The translations under genes and the position numbers were made by a program. The notes beneath the pieces are model-generated. The model saw only the letters and a list, made by a program, of their open reading frames with translations, ran no database searches and was not told where the DNA came from. Positions 37,835 through 50,059 of a DNA stretch of 64,000 nt are shown here, one piece after another. Position 1 is the first letter of the stretch, and the number at the start of each line of letters is the position of its first letter. The stretch comes from Dromaius novaehollandiae (taxonomy: Eukaryota; Chordata; Aves; Casuariiformes; Dromaiidae). The DNA is taken from positions 206,815,336 to 206,879,335 of the forward strand of contig NC_088098.1 in NCBI RefSeq assembly GCF_036370855.1. Direction: 5' to 3'.

Positions 37835-40800
37835 GCCATTCATCTCAGTTGGGAGGACTGGCAGCCTTTGGAGTCACTCTGTCCACTGATATCCGACCAC
37901 CTTATTTTTTGCCCTCTCTTTGATTTCTGCACTCCTCCCCCACCAGCGCTATTCCCATGGCATCGTCTTCATGAAATGGTCTTTTGTTCATAGGTGCCTG
38001 AAGCTCATGTGCTCCTTTGACTAACTGCTTCATTTCACGCTGACACCCAAACTGCTGGTTTCATCTTCCTGGTAGCGATTGTCTCCGATGACGTTTCAGT
38101 ATCGCTGTTTCTTATCTGCGGTTTCAGAGTCCCATTTTCACCAGCCAGAAGCCAAAACCCTTGCACTTGCCTGACCTCTGCAATTACTGACTGGACGCTT
38201 GTTCCAAAACGCTTTAGCCCCCTGGCCATGGGGTAGCTTTCTAGCAGGGGCCATATTGATAAGCCGCAGGAGACCCCATGACAGCGCTTAATTCGTTTAA
38301 AAGGTCTAGCTCTTAACTAAAATCTCATTCAAATTCAGTGCTGTGATCTCACTTGCTGTGAAGTACAGTTTCGATTGCGGTGTCATTTGAATAGTGCCTG
38401 CGACGGAAGAGACAGCCTGTCCTCACCTCTGGAGCTTTTACTTATTTTCTACTTTTTTTGCTTAATCTAAAAGAGAAGGCTCTAGTCAGTCTGGAGTGCA
38501 AGTCTCTAGTGGAGCTTCATGGACAAGAGGCATAGCAGACATGCAAAGAAAAGCATTAAATACAGCTTTTCAGGGCTATGTCATCTCCGATGCATCTATG
38601 CAAGAGCTTATGCAAGTCTCTTAGTCCTGATTGGGATATTTCACTAGATGCACGTCACCTTTGGTTTTCATTATACCATGAACATCTGTCTAACTTCAGC
38701 CAGCACCTTTTAATAGCCCTTCAGCAAATCCCACACATCTGTTGATGCCTTCAGTGGTGCATGGAGACTATGGCATGCATTTCTACCATCCTCTTGAAAG
38801 ATGAAGAGCAAAGTGTGTTAGTACTTCCACAACAGATTGAATGGAAATAAATGCAAGCCTGCCCCATGCCTGAAATGCTGTTGCACCAAGCAGGTGCATC
38901 TTTGATTTCAGCTTTCACACTTCAGACACAATGCGTGGAAGCCTGCACTGGAAACCCAGGTCATGCCACTGCTGCGTTGTGGGTCCAAAATGTGCTCAGG
39001 TCCAAATACGGAGTTTGCAGTTGAGTGAAGAACCCAAATGTCAGTGTCCAGTCACAGCATCCTTGGGAAACCTGGCACCAGAGTACCACAGTACCTTATC
39101 CCCAAACCCATGAGGAATTTTGCAGCAATCAGAGAACATATGTAAGACAAGCCACTGGCCCAGAACCATGGACTGCCCTCCCATGGACTCTTTCTTACGC
39201 AGCTCTTTATTCTCCTGGGGAAGGCTGACTGATGGCACGTTTACATTGTGCAATGGGTGAGAGGCCCAAGCTGCTGCCCCGCAGCTGCAAACAGCATAGC
39301 CTTGCAGCACAGTGCTCAGGGAAGCTAGCTAGCTCTGCCGATGGTACAGTCCATCAGCAACAACTAGGTGTGCTGTATGTGAGTACAAGCTCCAGAAAAT
39401 GCAGGCTTGGAGGTCTGGGCACCATGCTCCAGCACAGGGCACAGGCAGGCCTTGCTCCACCCACGCTGAGAAGTCTTCTCCTCTTTTGATAGCATTCCAG
39501 CTTTCAGGGATGGATGCAAGCATGGTACTGAGGGGGAGGCAAAACCTCTAGCTTAGCTTTTCCCCTGCGCTAACCAGAGTGGCATGCTAATGAGATGGCT
39601 AACATCCCACCGGTCCTTTCAGTTCTCCTAGGAAATCCTGACTTGGCTTATCACTTTAGCATGAACTGCAGGAAAGTGTTGATAGCAGAAGAAAATGAGA
39701 TCACACTAAAACTATCACACTGCCTTTCTTGGGTAGAAGAATAAAATGTATTTCAAACAATAATTCAGATAACTTCAGATACTCTGGGCATGATATGTTG
39801 AGCTCTTCCTATTGATGTTCTTATCAAGAGCTCAGCAGTCACATTGGTTTTGTCTTCCATTTCATAATTTTCCTGTTTTACTTTCTCTGCAGCTAATCAA
39901 GTGGTAGACACTGTTCTTTGATAACTCCAAAGATAGCTTCTTATTCCGGACTTTTATTTTCACCATTCAGCACCTTTCCTGAATGGATCTCCAAGGGCTT
40001 CAGGAAGCACAAGTCTAAAAAGCTCTGAAGGGCTGTATTAGGAAGCAGAGGGGGTCTAATTCTCCAGTGCCTTATGTTGTTTTTTATAACTACATGAAGC
40101 ACATAAAGACCCTCAAAGCAATTCCTTGGGTGAGAAAGGAGAAACTAATTTGATAGAATTGTCTGTCATGGCTGGGTTTCACGATGAAGTTGGGTGCCAG
40201 GGAGCATCGTGTCTCCAGAGAATAAATCTCTTGCGAAAGATCACGCAAGAAGTTTGTGGCAGCCCCAGAAACAAAAGTCAGCTGTCCCAACCCCTGGTGC
40301 CTTGTTTTTAAGACTGAGCCTCAGCACAAGGAGTCAGTGAAGAGACTGTGACCGGTATCAGTGGGCTCTGGAAAATGATTATATTTTTAGCGCTGGTAAG
40401 TCTAATTGCTGCCAAGATACCCACCAAGGACAGGTGCCTTTGTAACAGCTGGCCAGCAGCCCTTTCCCTTTCTGAATAATTTGTTACTTCCATTGTCCTG
40501 GTGGACAGAAGGAAAACATGCTCAAGAGTGGACATTCCTGGAATTTTTTTAGCACACGCCAACTATTTTATCCAGTAATTTTTAGATCAAACGTCAGCTT
40601 CTCTGCTTTGGGCAGACAGCTGTAGCTCCCTGAACCCAAAGACGTGATTTCTTTGCTTGTGCCCCTCTCTCCCACCCTTAGCCAAACAGTGTGATGATGC
40701 TTTAACAACAGCTGCACGTGGCGGTTCAAAACACAACCAGTGAAATTACCTGGCATGCTTGCAAGTCGTTCATCACGCTGACGAACAGTTACCAGCCACT

Positions 40801-43800
40801 TTCTTCTTCTGCCTCCCCTAGTTTAGTCATAGTGCAGATGCTGCTTACAAACCACATCCTTCTGTTGCAGTATGACTTGCACCCACCGCTTATGACACAG
40901 TTGCCGATGAAGTGTGTGCATGCCCTGTTTTATCGTGAGGAGAAGTCGCTGCTGAGGTTAGAAGGATCCCAGCCCGCACAGAGGAGGTTTGCCCAGTCGC
41001 TAAATGAGCAGCGTTGCTTGCTCACGGCCGGAGAACTCCCTGTGCCTTTATCAAATGCTGCCCTTGTCCCGCAGCAGACTGCAGCACTCTTTCTCCAGTG
41101 CTTTTGGCTGACGTATTGCTGGGTATCACATCACTGCTACTATACTTGAAGGGAATCTAAATATCCTGCCAGGGAAGTAAGAGTGGGGAATTCACTTTTT
41201 GTAAATTGACTAGGGAGACGCAATTTCTCTGCCTACCAACAAGAACACGCCTGCAAATAGCCCTCATGTAAACATAGATTACGTATTGCAAAACAACACT
41301 GAGCATGATTACTGCCAGCCATCTCTTCCAGAAACTCAATAGACATTGATATTTATATACAGACTTTAAGGTTTAGCATGCTTCAGCAGAAACATATATT
41401 TATTAATACTGTAATACATTGGGTCTTACTGACTCTTACTGAGTCTTATTTCACTCACATAATTTTTTTTTTCCTGGAATGTCATGCTTCAAGTAAGTTA
41501 AACCAAGAGTGAATAATCTTTGAACAGAACAAGTAATATGCTTAAGGCTACATTCAGCAGTATTTTTCTTATTTCACTTGATCAAAGTGATATTTAAGCA
41601 GAGGGCTACATTCTATTTAGCAGTACATTAGTGTTAATGATATGTGACTCCAGTGATTACAGTGGAGTGGTTCTGAGCATATGTCGGCAAAAGAAAGAGC
41701 AGGAATTTGGCCCAGAATTCTCAAAATAAGAATACTAGGAATGGAGTTATGCCAGGGAAGAATTTGGTCCATATTGTTTCTGAAAGGATGGAGCCAAATA
41801 ATACAAAAAAGTAAGCTGATCTGTAGTCTGTTTATAGGAAAATCCATGATTCCCAGTGATTTATGGATCCCAGTAAGAGTAAGGTTAAGTTTCAAGAGCA
41901 ATATAACATAACTAAAAGAAGCTATTTCTCCATGTAAAAGGACATTTTAATAGAAATGAGGACAAATAAAATTCTTAAGACATGACCTTGCTGTGGAAAT
42001 AGCATCCTTTTATATTTTCCTTCTCAGAACATGCCCTGGTATTGTACAAGGCATTGCTTTGTGTTTAAAACAAACATTTCTTTACTTCTCCTGTCCAGCA
42101 TTCTCATGAATCTTTACCCAATATAAATGCTTCCGTAGTGACAGTAAATGGTTGTGTGTGTCTGAGGTTCAGGTGATTTACCTGGCAGTTAGCAAAGCAA
42201 GATGCAATGACTCCTGTTATTATTCATTTATTTGCCTAAATAGAAATCCAGTCTCACCGTTTGCAGATCTCAGGCTCCACTGTTAAAGCTCATACCGTTA
42301 TCGTTAGACTTCACCAGTGGAGCAAGGTGGGTTGTTTACCTCCCTTTTTTTCCTTCCAGGCTGACCTTCTCTTTCCTCCCTCCCAACACTGTAGGTTGAG
42401 CTCATGTCTACTGCAAAACTGGGCTGAAATAGGTCGGAGAGTCTTCAAAGGAAAATCTGCGTATAGGAATTGTGGCCATCCTGCAGCAGGCAAACATGCA
42501 GGCTAGGAGATAGGAGAGGAGACAGGAGCTGGCTGATGTTAACCCAGGGCAGGAATCGAAGCTGCTGCTCCTTTTCTCTTGCTTGATGGTGCCAGATGGC
42601 TGTGCCTATTCTGGTTTCTTTATTTTTGTATATCACAGTAGGCACTGCCTGGCTTCGCAAACAGGGTGGGGGAGATGGAAAGCGCCAAGGTTAGCTGGTT
42701 TTGTGGATCCGCACAGAGTAGTCAGTGAGACACGCTCCCCTTCTGATTAGATCAGCCAGTTCTCTTGGAGGGGTGGTTCTTTAAGGCTGAATTTCAGAAT
42801 TTGGGACTTCTTCTATCCAAGAATATTCCTGGCATCCTGATAGTGTTTGATGGAAAAAAAGCATGCTATGCAAACACGCCTTCAATGCTGAGCCTATTTT
42901 GTTGCGGTATATCCCATGTGCTAACTGCCTTCAGTCACACACCTGATTGCTTTTAAGTGTGGTGCCTTCTGAGAAAATCCTACTTGCACTGACACTCTGT
43001 TTTTTCAGGGTGTAACTGTCAGAAAAATAGTGCAACAGGGTAAAAGCATTTTTTAATCAAAATAAGCCAACTCCGTAACAGATGCAAATCTTTCAGCACT
43101 TCGGCTCTTCTTTGTCTAGAAACAAAGAATAACTGTGTCATAATTCAGCATGATCTTCCAACATATGTGCATATCTTGGGGGCTTCAATGGGAAATGGAC
43201 CTAAATTATGTGCCATATCCCAATTTTGTGTTCAATAGCTGAGAAAGGAGAGATGCACATTAGGCTGCTTGGCTGCTTTAAGCTTTTGCTCAGTGGCTGT
43301 GTTCCTACTGGTGAACAGTTTGCTTTGAAGAGCTGGCTCCAAGTCGTTTCATTTACCTCTTGAAGCAAAATTTCTTGCAGGTACCAAACCAAGCCAGATC
43401 TGCTCTGGAGCCACAGCTAGTCCCTGAGAAGAGCAGCACGTGGGAGGGAAAGAGCAGCCGGGCGCTGCAGCCAGCAGGGAGACAACGCCGGAAAAACCAG
43501 CACAGGGCGAGGGCAGCTGAGCCTGGCTCTGACAGCCTGCAAGCCAGGGGGAAACCCACAAAAGCCAGTCGGTGAAGCCAGGATCCTCTACCCTCCACCT
43601 CCACCTTCAGCTGTTGTTTGGGAGGTGTGGTGGTTGGTGGGTTAACTGACTCCTGTGTGGCCATGAAACCAAACATTGGCTTTGCCGGCTTGGGAGCAAA
43701 TCATGCTGGGGACTTTGCAGCTTCCTTTTCTATGATAAACAAGGGGGCTGAGGAGAGGTTCAGTGCCCACTTTGACTACCTACCTGTGTAGCATTGTCAC

Positions 43801-46800
43801 ACCTAGAGAAGAGAAAGACATTTCTATCACCCAGTCTACTCCTGCTGCAGTTGTTAAATCTGCTCAGTAGGAAATCCTCCAGTTTGGCTCAGATAAACAC
43901 ATGGGCCAGAAAAAGAGAACATATTAGCATTTTTAAAATATGTTAATTAAAAATGCCTAAGAAATAAATCAGAGGCGTTTGATGGACATACTGCTTATTG
44001 CCTGTCCTTTCCTGCTTATGACTAGTGCATGCACTCTATGGAGATAGGAACCCAAAACAGACTAAATAATAAGACTGTTGAAATTCTTCATTTGAGTTTT
44101 ACTTGACCCTTTCTAATGACATATGAGAATCTATGAGACTACCTTTGTGTAGCTACCACTAGATTTTTGCCTTTTTTTTTTTTTTTTTTTTTTTTTTGCA
44201 AGTAATGCATTTCCCCACTGTATGACTCCCCAAAATTGTACAGGCCAAAATACTTCCACAGTTAACTTGAACCATAATCTATTTTTTCCAGATGATCTGT
44301 ATTTGCAGTCTCACAACATTGGCCAATGTGGTCTCAGAAGGCTGAACTGAAGTAAACAACATGTCGAAATATATTTATTGCATTATCATGCAAACCACAG
44401 AAGAACATAAAAAGAAAGAGGAGAAGAGATTTCTTAGTTGGGTAGTGATTTAATGTTTTTTAGAATTATGTCACTGTCAGAGAAATTAGATATTAAAAAG
44501 GCCTGTTTGGTCAGTTTGGGCCTCATCATGTCTCCTGGGCCTGGATATAATTGTTTCATATGAAAAGCATAATTGTGAGTACTTTTATCTAATCAGGGTT
44601 TAAATGCTCCAAAGAAGAAGGTGTGCACTCCCACCCTTGAAGAAGGATTCCACAAACTATCACATCTCACTCTCTCATGTAATTATCTGAACACTCATTT
44701 TGCAAATTAGGATGTGTAATCATAAGGATGGGAAGTCATTTTGCAGTGTCAAAGCGTGCGTAACGCTACTCAGGGCACAAACTTCAGCTGCTGCCACTTC
44801 TTCCTCTAACAATGTAATACAAATCCTGCACAAACAACATTAACATGGTGCAGCAAAAATTATGATAATGAAGGTAGGACTATCACTTGATATACTGGTA
44901 ATGCACTGGCTTTTTGGCCTGGAGAAACCATATCTATTTTCCTATGTATCCATGTTTGGTATGGATTTACTGAATGAATCATGGATTCAAGAAATATAAG
45001 GCATGTGATGTGTCAATCACCTAGTCTTACCACTTGCATAACACTTTATTGTGGCAGTAAGATGGGAGAACTCACTAAGGCATCGGAGCTGAGGCCTCTT
45101 TTTCTGACCCCGGAGTTTTGCCTAAACAAAATTTGAGGATCTTCTAATTTCATCTGGGATTTCTAGTCCTGCAGCAATCCAGTCAGAGCTATTGCATGGT
45201 AACTGTCCCCTCCCTTCCTCCCTCTTCAAGCTGCTGGAGGTCTATGAATTGCAAACATATTCACTGCATGGCTAGTTTCACTTTACAGCACTTACCTAGT
45301 GAATCCAACCCTTGCAGGAATCACCAAGCTTTTACATTGCCATATTAACAACACAAGCACTGCACACCTGCATGGTGGGTCCCATTCTCAGGGATGTCTT
45401 ACTGATTGCTCCTGCAGCACTTGCACAGCACGCTGTGGCCACACTGACTTTTCCAGGACGTGTGACCTACTCAATACTGTATAGTCCAAGAGCATCTCGG
45501 GATTTGCCACACATGGACAGGCTGGCTGTGCAGTTCACACTCATTAGTTGCAATGCTCTCCGGAAGGTAGTGGAGATGCACTCTACAGCTCTCAGCTTCC
45601 TATTCAGGAAATACACAGCCACAGTGTGAGTTCAAAGCTTGTATCAGACCGGTAAACCAAGATAAAAATCCTTATTCTGGGCAGCTTGTTGTTTGGATGA
45701 GCAATGTCTCTTCAGTAATATGCTTCAACCATAAGACATTAGTTAGAGCTTTGACCTTCTAGCAAATGCCATCTACTTTTCATCCAGCTATTCGTATGGT
45801 GAGTGCAGCAGTGCTTGGCTGCAATGTATCTGTTAAAAATGCATCTGATTGCCTCAGGAGGCAGAGAAGTCCCTACTTCCCTTGGAAATTTGTTCTTCCT
45901 TTTGTTTTGATTTGCTGTTTGTTTTTGAAACTTTGCAAAAGTTATGATCATCGATGATAAAAATCTGTTTAAACCAGCAACGACTTGCACAGCTCTATCA
46001 CAGCGGGTCAGTAATCTCCCTGAAAAGAATGTGATGGTCTCATGCCAGTATGTTCCATATCAAGAAAAAAAATATCCCCACCTTTCACATACATGGCAAT
46101 AACTAGCTGCCTTTCTAGGTGATCTCAGCAGAGAGGACTGGCTGTGTTTGTAGGATTAACCATCTTAAATTTTCTGGGAAGGTCAAGATTCAAACAACCT
46201 CTGCCAGGTTGTTTAAAACTAAATTACCTGTTAATTTCAAGATTCTGCTTTCCTTCATGAATCAGTAACTGGACTAAAACTGAAGGAAATCCACAGCACA
46301 GGATGGGAAGTGAGGTACAGTTGGATCATAAAAGCTGCCAGACAATTGTGAAGGGAACAGTGAATATTTTTGTAATATTTCTTTGGAGAAATAGGTTTAC
46401 AAGGAGAACTTTCAAGAATGTGGATATGTTCACCAAGAAGCCAGCTTTTACAAAGAGGGGCTTTTATTCTGCAGAACTTATGCATACGTTTAACTTGAAA
46501 TGGAACAAGCCAAGAGCTTAAAATCAAGCACACATGCGCAAGTCTTTGCAGGCAGTAGGACTCTGCAGATGGCATAAGCTAAGCATATACATGGAGTTTT
46601 ACAGGATCAGTACCACAGGGATCACAATTACAGTAATAGCTCATTTCAGTACACCGCATCTAGTCAAAGAGTTCACGTATTCTGAAATGTTTTGTCTCTA
46701 GTCTATGCACTAATTATCTAATGTGGATACTGGATAATTACTGCATCTCTGTCCTGTTAGGCACATTTCTGATTCCCATTAGGAATGAAAACCTCTTATA

Positions 46801-48650
46801 AAAAGAATATATAAAGGAAAAAAATAAATTTCAGAAAAGGCAAGGGAAATAATTTCTTTTGGATTCAGGAAAGGAATTTAATCAACTTGTATTTGCTCTG
46901 TTGTTTCCAAAAACAGTGAAATGCTTTCAGAGTTTATGCTTCTTTTGACATTTCTCAGACACTGAAATACTGAAAGGCAAGACTGGAAGCTGCAAAGGTA
47001 CTTAAGTGGTTACGGTTTAAGTGAGAGTTAGTCAACTAAACACTTAATGCATCTGGGCATGCATGTCCCACCCCCTTTTACACAAAGTCTGTGGCACAAC
47101 AGAGACTAGATATCAAATTTCTCCAATTTTAAGTTGCCTTATAAGTCAGCCTACCTTTCATACTTGGTTAATGGAAATTTCCCCCTTTTTTAAGGGGTTT
47201 ACCTAAAGGTCTGAAGTTATCACTCAAGATGGGAATAATTTTGATATAGAAGAATGGGACCAAATCATATTTCAGACTATGTCCAGTCGTATGTACTTCC
47301 CTCTGTGGAAATGAAATAAGTGAATGCATGCTATTATTGAAATCTGAATATTTGCCAGTAGTCCCATGTTAAATATTAAGAGTAACTCAATCCAAATCAT
47401 TCTCTTACCTGCATGCTCAAACTTGCCAGGCACTATCCTTGCCAACACGTGTGAGTTTTGGACCGGGCACTTTGACAACAGATGACTCAAACTAATCTTA
47501 CTTGAGCTAAAGAATCAACTCTCTATTGCTTGTGGCTATAGTAACTCAGATCCTCCAGTGCTTGTTTTAAAGCTGCTCTTTTCAGATAACATTATCATTG
47601 AGTTCAACAATAAATAAAAAGTCATTTACACCATCCGTGCCGTTTCCTTACTTTTTAGCATAACACTCAGGCTAGAGGATGGAAACTAACCTGTTTGGCT
47701 CCCTTTGTCACTTCAGTGGTAACAGCACCCTGCTGCAGCCCGCAGGATGCAAACACGGCAGAGCTGGTATCTGCACTCGAGCAACCAGTGTTTTCTCATG
47801 CGAGGATGCCATTTTTACTACATTGCTACATTGCTTGGGGGGGGTAACTCATTTATTTTTCCCTAAGCATTTTGTATGGCTGCCTGTGACTATACTATTT
47901 GGATGTATTACGTGTTAAATAGACTGGCGATAGTGGAGTCCATGGTGTGTCCGACGGCTAAGGACAACCCTGCTTGAGGTAGAGACTCCTCTCCAAATGG
48001 ATAGAAGGGGAAAAGATGGAAAAGGATGTAGCAGTGGATGCGGTTTTACTTACAGTGGAAAAGTCTGATTTGAGAAACTTTTCAGTAGTTCTCAAAGTCA
48101 GAGCTGGGTTCATTTAACCTCCTTTAAGAGATGTAAATTTTTACACTGTGCCCTCTTTAGCCAGCAAGTTGACTAATGTGAGTTTCCAGCAAACCAACAA
48201 GTTCACAATGCTTAGTTTTGCAAAAACAGATCGTATTCCCACAGATGAAGTGTATAAGGCAAATCACAACTCTCAGGCAACCAGTTTACAACTATTTTGA
48301 CAGGAAAAACTTCTGAAACAATGTATGTAACATCATAAAGCTTCTTAGAGATTTCAGAGGGCTGTAATAGTCTTCTTTCCATAACAAAATCAAATCCTTC
48401 TATACCATAATCTTTCCAGATAGGAATTATATAATGCTCTGCATTTAATACACAAACTTTTATTGACGTCGGTGGGACTACTAACATTAAAGTATGTATA
48501 TACATATTTAAAATCTGCAGTTAAAGAGCACATAAACAAGGAAAACTTCAGTGATGCTATGATGTAGAAAGGAGATTTATGCCCCAGCTATCCTACGCCG
48601 TAGATTATAGATTTGTCTCCGTCCTAATTACATACTCCGTCGCAGCGCAT
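37835..48650. other. Non-coding stretch upstream of SESN3
   Basis: No exon, RNA gene or well-preserved mobile element is supported. A T26 run lies at 44,172-44,197. Just before the promoter island, a 97-codon AT-rich minus-strand frame (48,212-48,505) is unrecognised. A FoxO-like word ATAAACA lies at 48,532-48,538. Confidence 0.5.
44172..44197. repeat. T26 homopolymer
   Basis: Twenty-six consecutive T residues; no element body is recognised beside it. Confidence 0.9.
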
Positions 48651-48710
48651 TAGCACGGAGTCTAGAAAACCTGACTCATCGTTTTTAACAGTCCCCGCGG
48701 CCAGAGGCAA

Positions 48711-48760
48711 CCACACGCACGCTGCTCGCATGCACACGCACGCACACGCACTCGCACACG
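48711..48760. repeat. (CA)n/(CG) imperfect repeat at island start
   Basis: Alternating CACACGCACG-type purine-pyrimidine sequence, including stretches of CACGCACACG, marks the upstream shoulder of the island. Alternating purine-pyrimidine of this kind can adopt Z-DNA. Confidence 0.65.
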
Positions 48761-49225
48761 CTCCCCAAACATTCCCGACGTCCCCGCAAGCAAATAGCTC
48801 ATCCCATTCGGCCTGGCAGCCGAGCCGTCCTGTTCCTACATGTGCGAGCAACTGCCCCAAAGCCGCCGGCTGCTTCCAGGAAGCAGTTTTCTCCCCAGAT
48901 GAGCAGCCCACCGCTGATGGCCACCAGCGGGTATCCCCTTGCGAGGGATGCGTTTCGGGGAGGGGGCACGCTGCGGGAGGGCCTGGACCTGCGAGCGAGG
49001 GCGCCCTGCGAGGGGGCTGTGCCGCTCCTTGCCCAGACTTGCACCCGCGCTCGCTTCTCCCTGGGGACCCGGCCGTGCCCCTGGCTGAGGTCTCCGCACT
49101 TCATCGCACTAGTGACCGCTGCCGGCCCCGCCGCGCTCCGCACCGGGGTGACGGCGACGGGCCCCTCGGGGAACTCCCGAGTTGCTGCGGCGGCCGCTGC
49201 CTCAGCCCCCGGCCAGGCACCGCGG

Positions 49226-49265
49226 CGGGGCGGGACGGGACGGGACGGGACGGGACGGGACGGGG
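49226..49265 (+). repeat. (CGGGA)n pentanucleotide array in promoter
   Basis: Six perfect CGGGA units (49,231-49,260) are flanked by one CGGGG variant on each side. Every unit carries a GGG run and a CpG, so the array is both G4-capable on the + strand and a dense methylation target. It lies about 600 bases upstream of the ATG. Length variation between individuals is likely for a perfect pentanucleotide repeat. Confidence 0.9.
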
Positions 49266-49398
49266 CGGCCCAGGGGGCCGCGGCCGCCATTTCCCCCGGC
49301 GCGGCCCGGGGCGCAGCGGGGAGCCCGCCGCCCACTCCCCGCCCCCCGACAGCCCCACGCGCGGCTCCCTCGCTCCGGGGCGTGGCCTCCCGCGCCTC

Positions 49399-49406
49399 AT
49401 TTGCAT
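49399..49406 (+). promoter_or_regulatory. Octamer motif
   Basis: ATTTGCAT is a perfect POU/Oct binding site and is conspicuous because it is an AT-rich word inside a GC-rich island. Binding is inferred from the motif alone. Confidence 0.5.
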
Positions 49407-49590
49407 ACCGCCCGCGGGCCCGCTCTATTTGGCCGGGGAAGACACGCCCCGGAGCGCCGGTCCCCGCCCCTGGCTCCAACGCTGCCCAGAGACGCGGCCG
49501 GCCCCGCCCCTCCGCGGCGGTGGCCCCTCCTCCCCGCCCACCTCTGGCTCCGAGGCTGCCTGGAGATGGGAGCCGGCGACGGCGCTGGCC

Positions 49591-49665
49591 ATTGGTCGGC
49601 GCCGAGCGGCGCCCCGCATTGGCCGGTCGGCGCGGCGGCGGGCGTGGCGGCGGCGCGCTGATTGG
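49591..49665 (-). promoter_or_regulatory. Cluster of three inverted CCAAT boxes
   Basis: ATTGG occurs at 49,591-49,595, 49,618-49,622 and 49,661-49,665, all in the same orientation, with start-to-start spacings of 27 and 43 bases. NF-Y commonly binds such repeated inverted CCAAT boxes just upstream of TATA-less start sites. The cluster is 200-275 bases upstream of the ATG, the right distance for a proximal promoter. Confidence 0.7.
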
Positions 49666-49864
49666 CGGAGCGCGGAGGGGTGTGCGCAGGGGGAAGCGGC
49701 CCGGGGCGGGGTGCTGGGGCAGCGGCTGGAGGATGGGGGCGGCCGGCGGCGCGGGCTGCTGAGCGGCGCAGAGCGGAGCGCAGCCACCCCTGCCGCCTCC
49801 GCCGGCGGCTGCTCCGCCGCACCCGGCCCTTCCCCGCCCGGCCGAGCGCAGCGCTCCCACCAGC

Positions 49865-49963
49865 ATGAACAGGCTCAGCGCCGGTCCCATTGGCAGCGGC
49901 AGCGCCGCCTCCGCCGCCGGCCAGTACCGGGTGTGCGGCAACTGCCGGAAGGTGCCGAGACAG
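49865..49963 (+). CDS. SESN3: Sestrin 3, first coding exon (partial gene)
   Basis: The exon encodes 33 residues and ends in phase 0 at CAG before a GT donor at 49,964. The ATG has A at -3, and the same frame is closed by a TGA at 49,760-49,762, so this is the first possible ATG. The peptide starts M-N-R, has a Gly/Ser/Ala spacer (residues 5-19), then Q-Y-R-V-C-G-N-C-R-K-V-P-R-Q (20-33) with a Cys pair at 24 and 27. Sestrin 3, as I recall it, starts M-N-R, has a shorter Ser/Ala spacer and then C-T-N-C-R-K-V, whereas SESN1 and SESN2 start differently. Sestrins are stress-induced cytoplasmic proteins that restrain mTORC1 by binding GATOR2 and support antioxidant defence; SESN3 is a known FoxO target. 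The sestrin fold itself lies in later exons outside the window. The donor (GTACCG) is weaker than consensus. Confidence 0.8.
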
Positions 49964-50059
49964 GTACCGGAGTCCGGCCGGGGAGGGGCCGGGGGGGCCC
50001 GGGCGGTGGAGGAGCCGCGGGGGGTCGGCGGCTGTGGGGTGTGAGGGGGCGTGACGGGT

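Noticed and set aside
40718..41149. 143-codon + strand frame
   Set aside because: No homology recognised and no CpG island or splice signals nearby; treated as chance.
49865..50044. Unspliced reading of the SESN3 frame into the intron (59 codons)
   Set aside because: The residues after position 33 are Gly/Arg/Pro-rich intron translation. The sestrin resemblance stops exactly at the CAG|GT junction.
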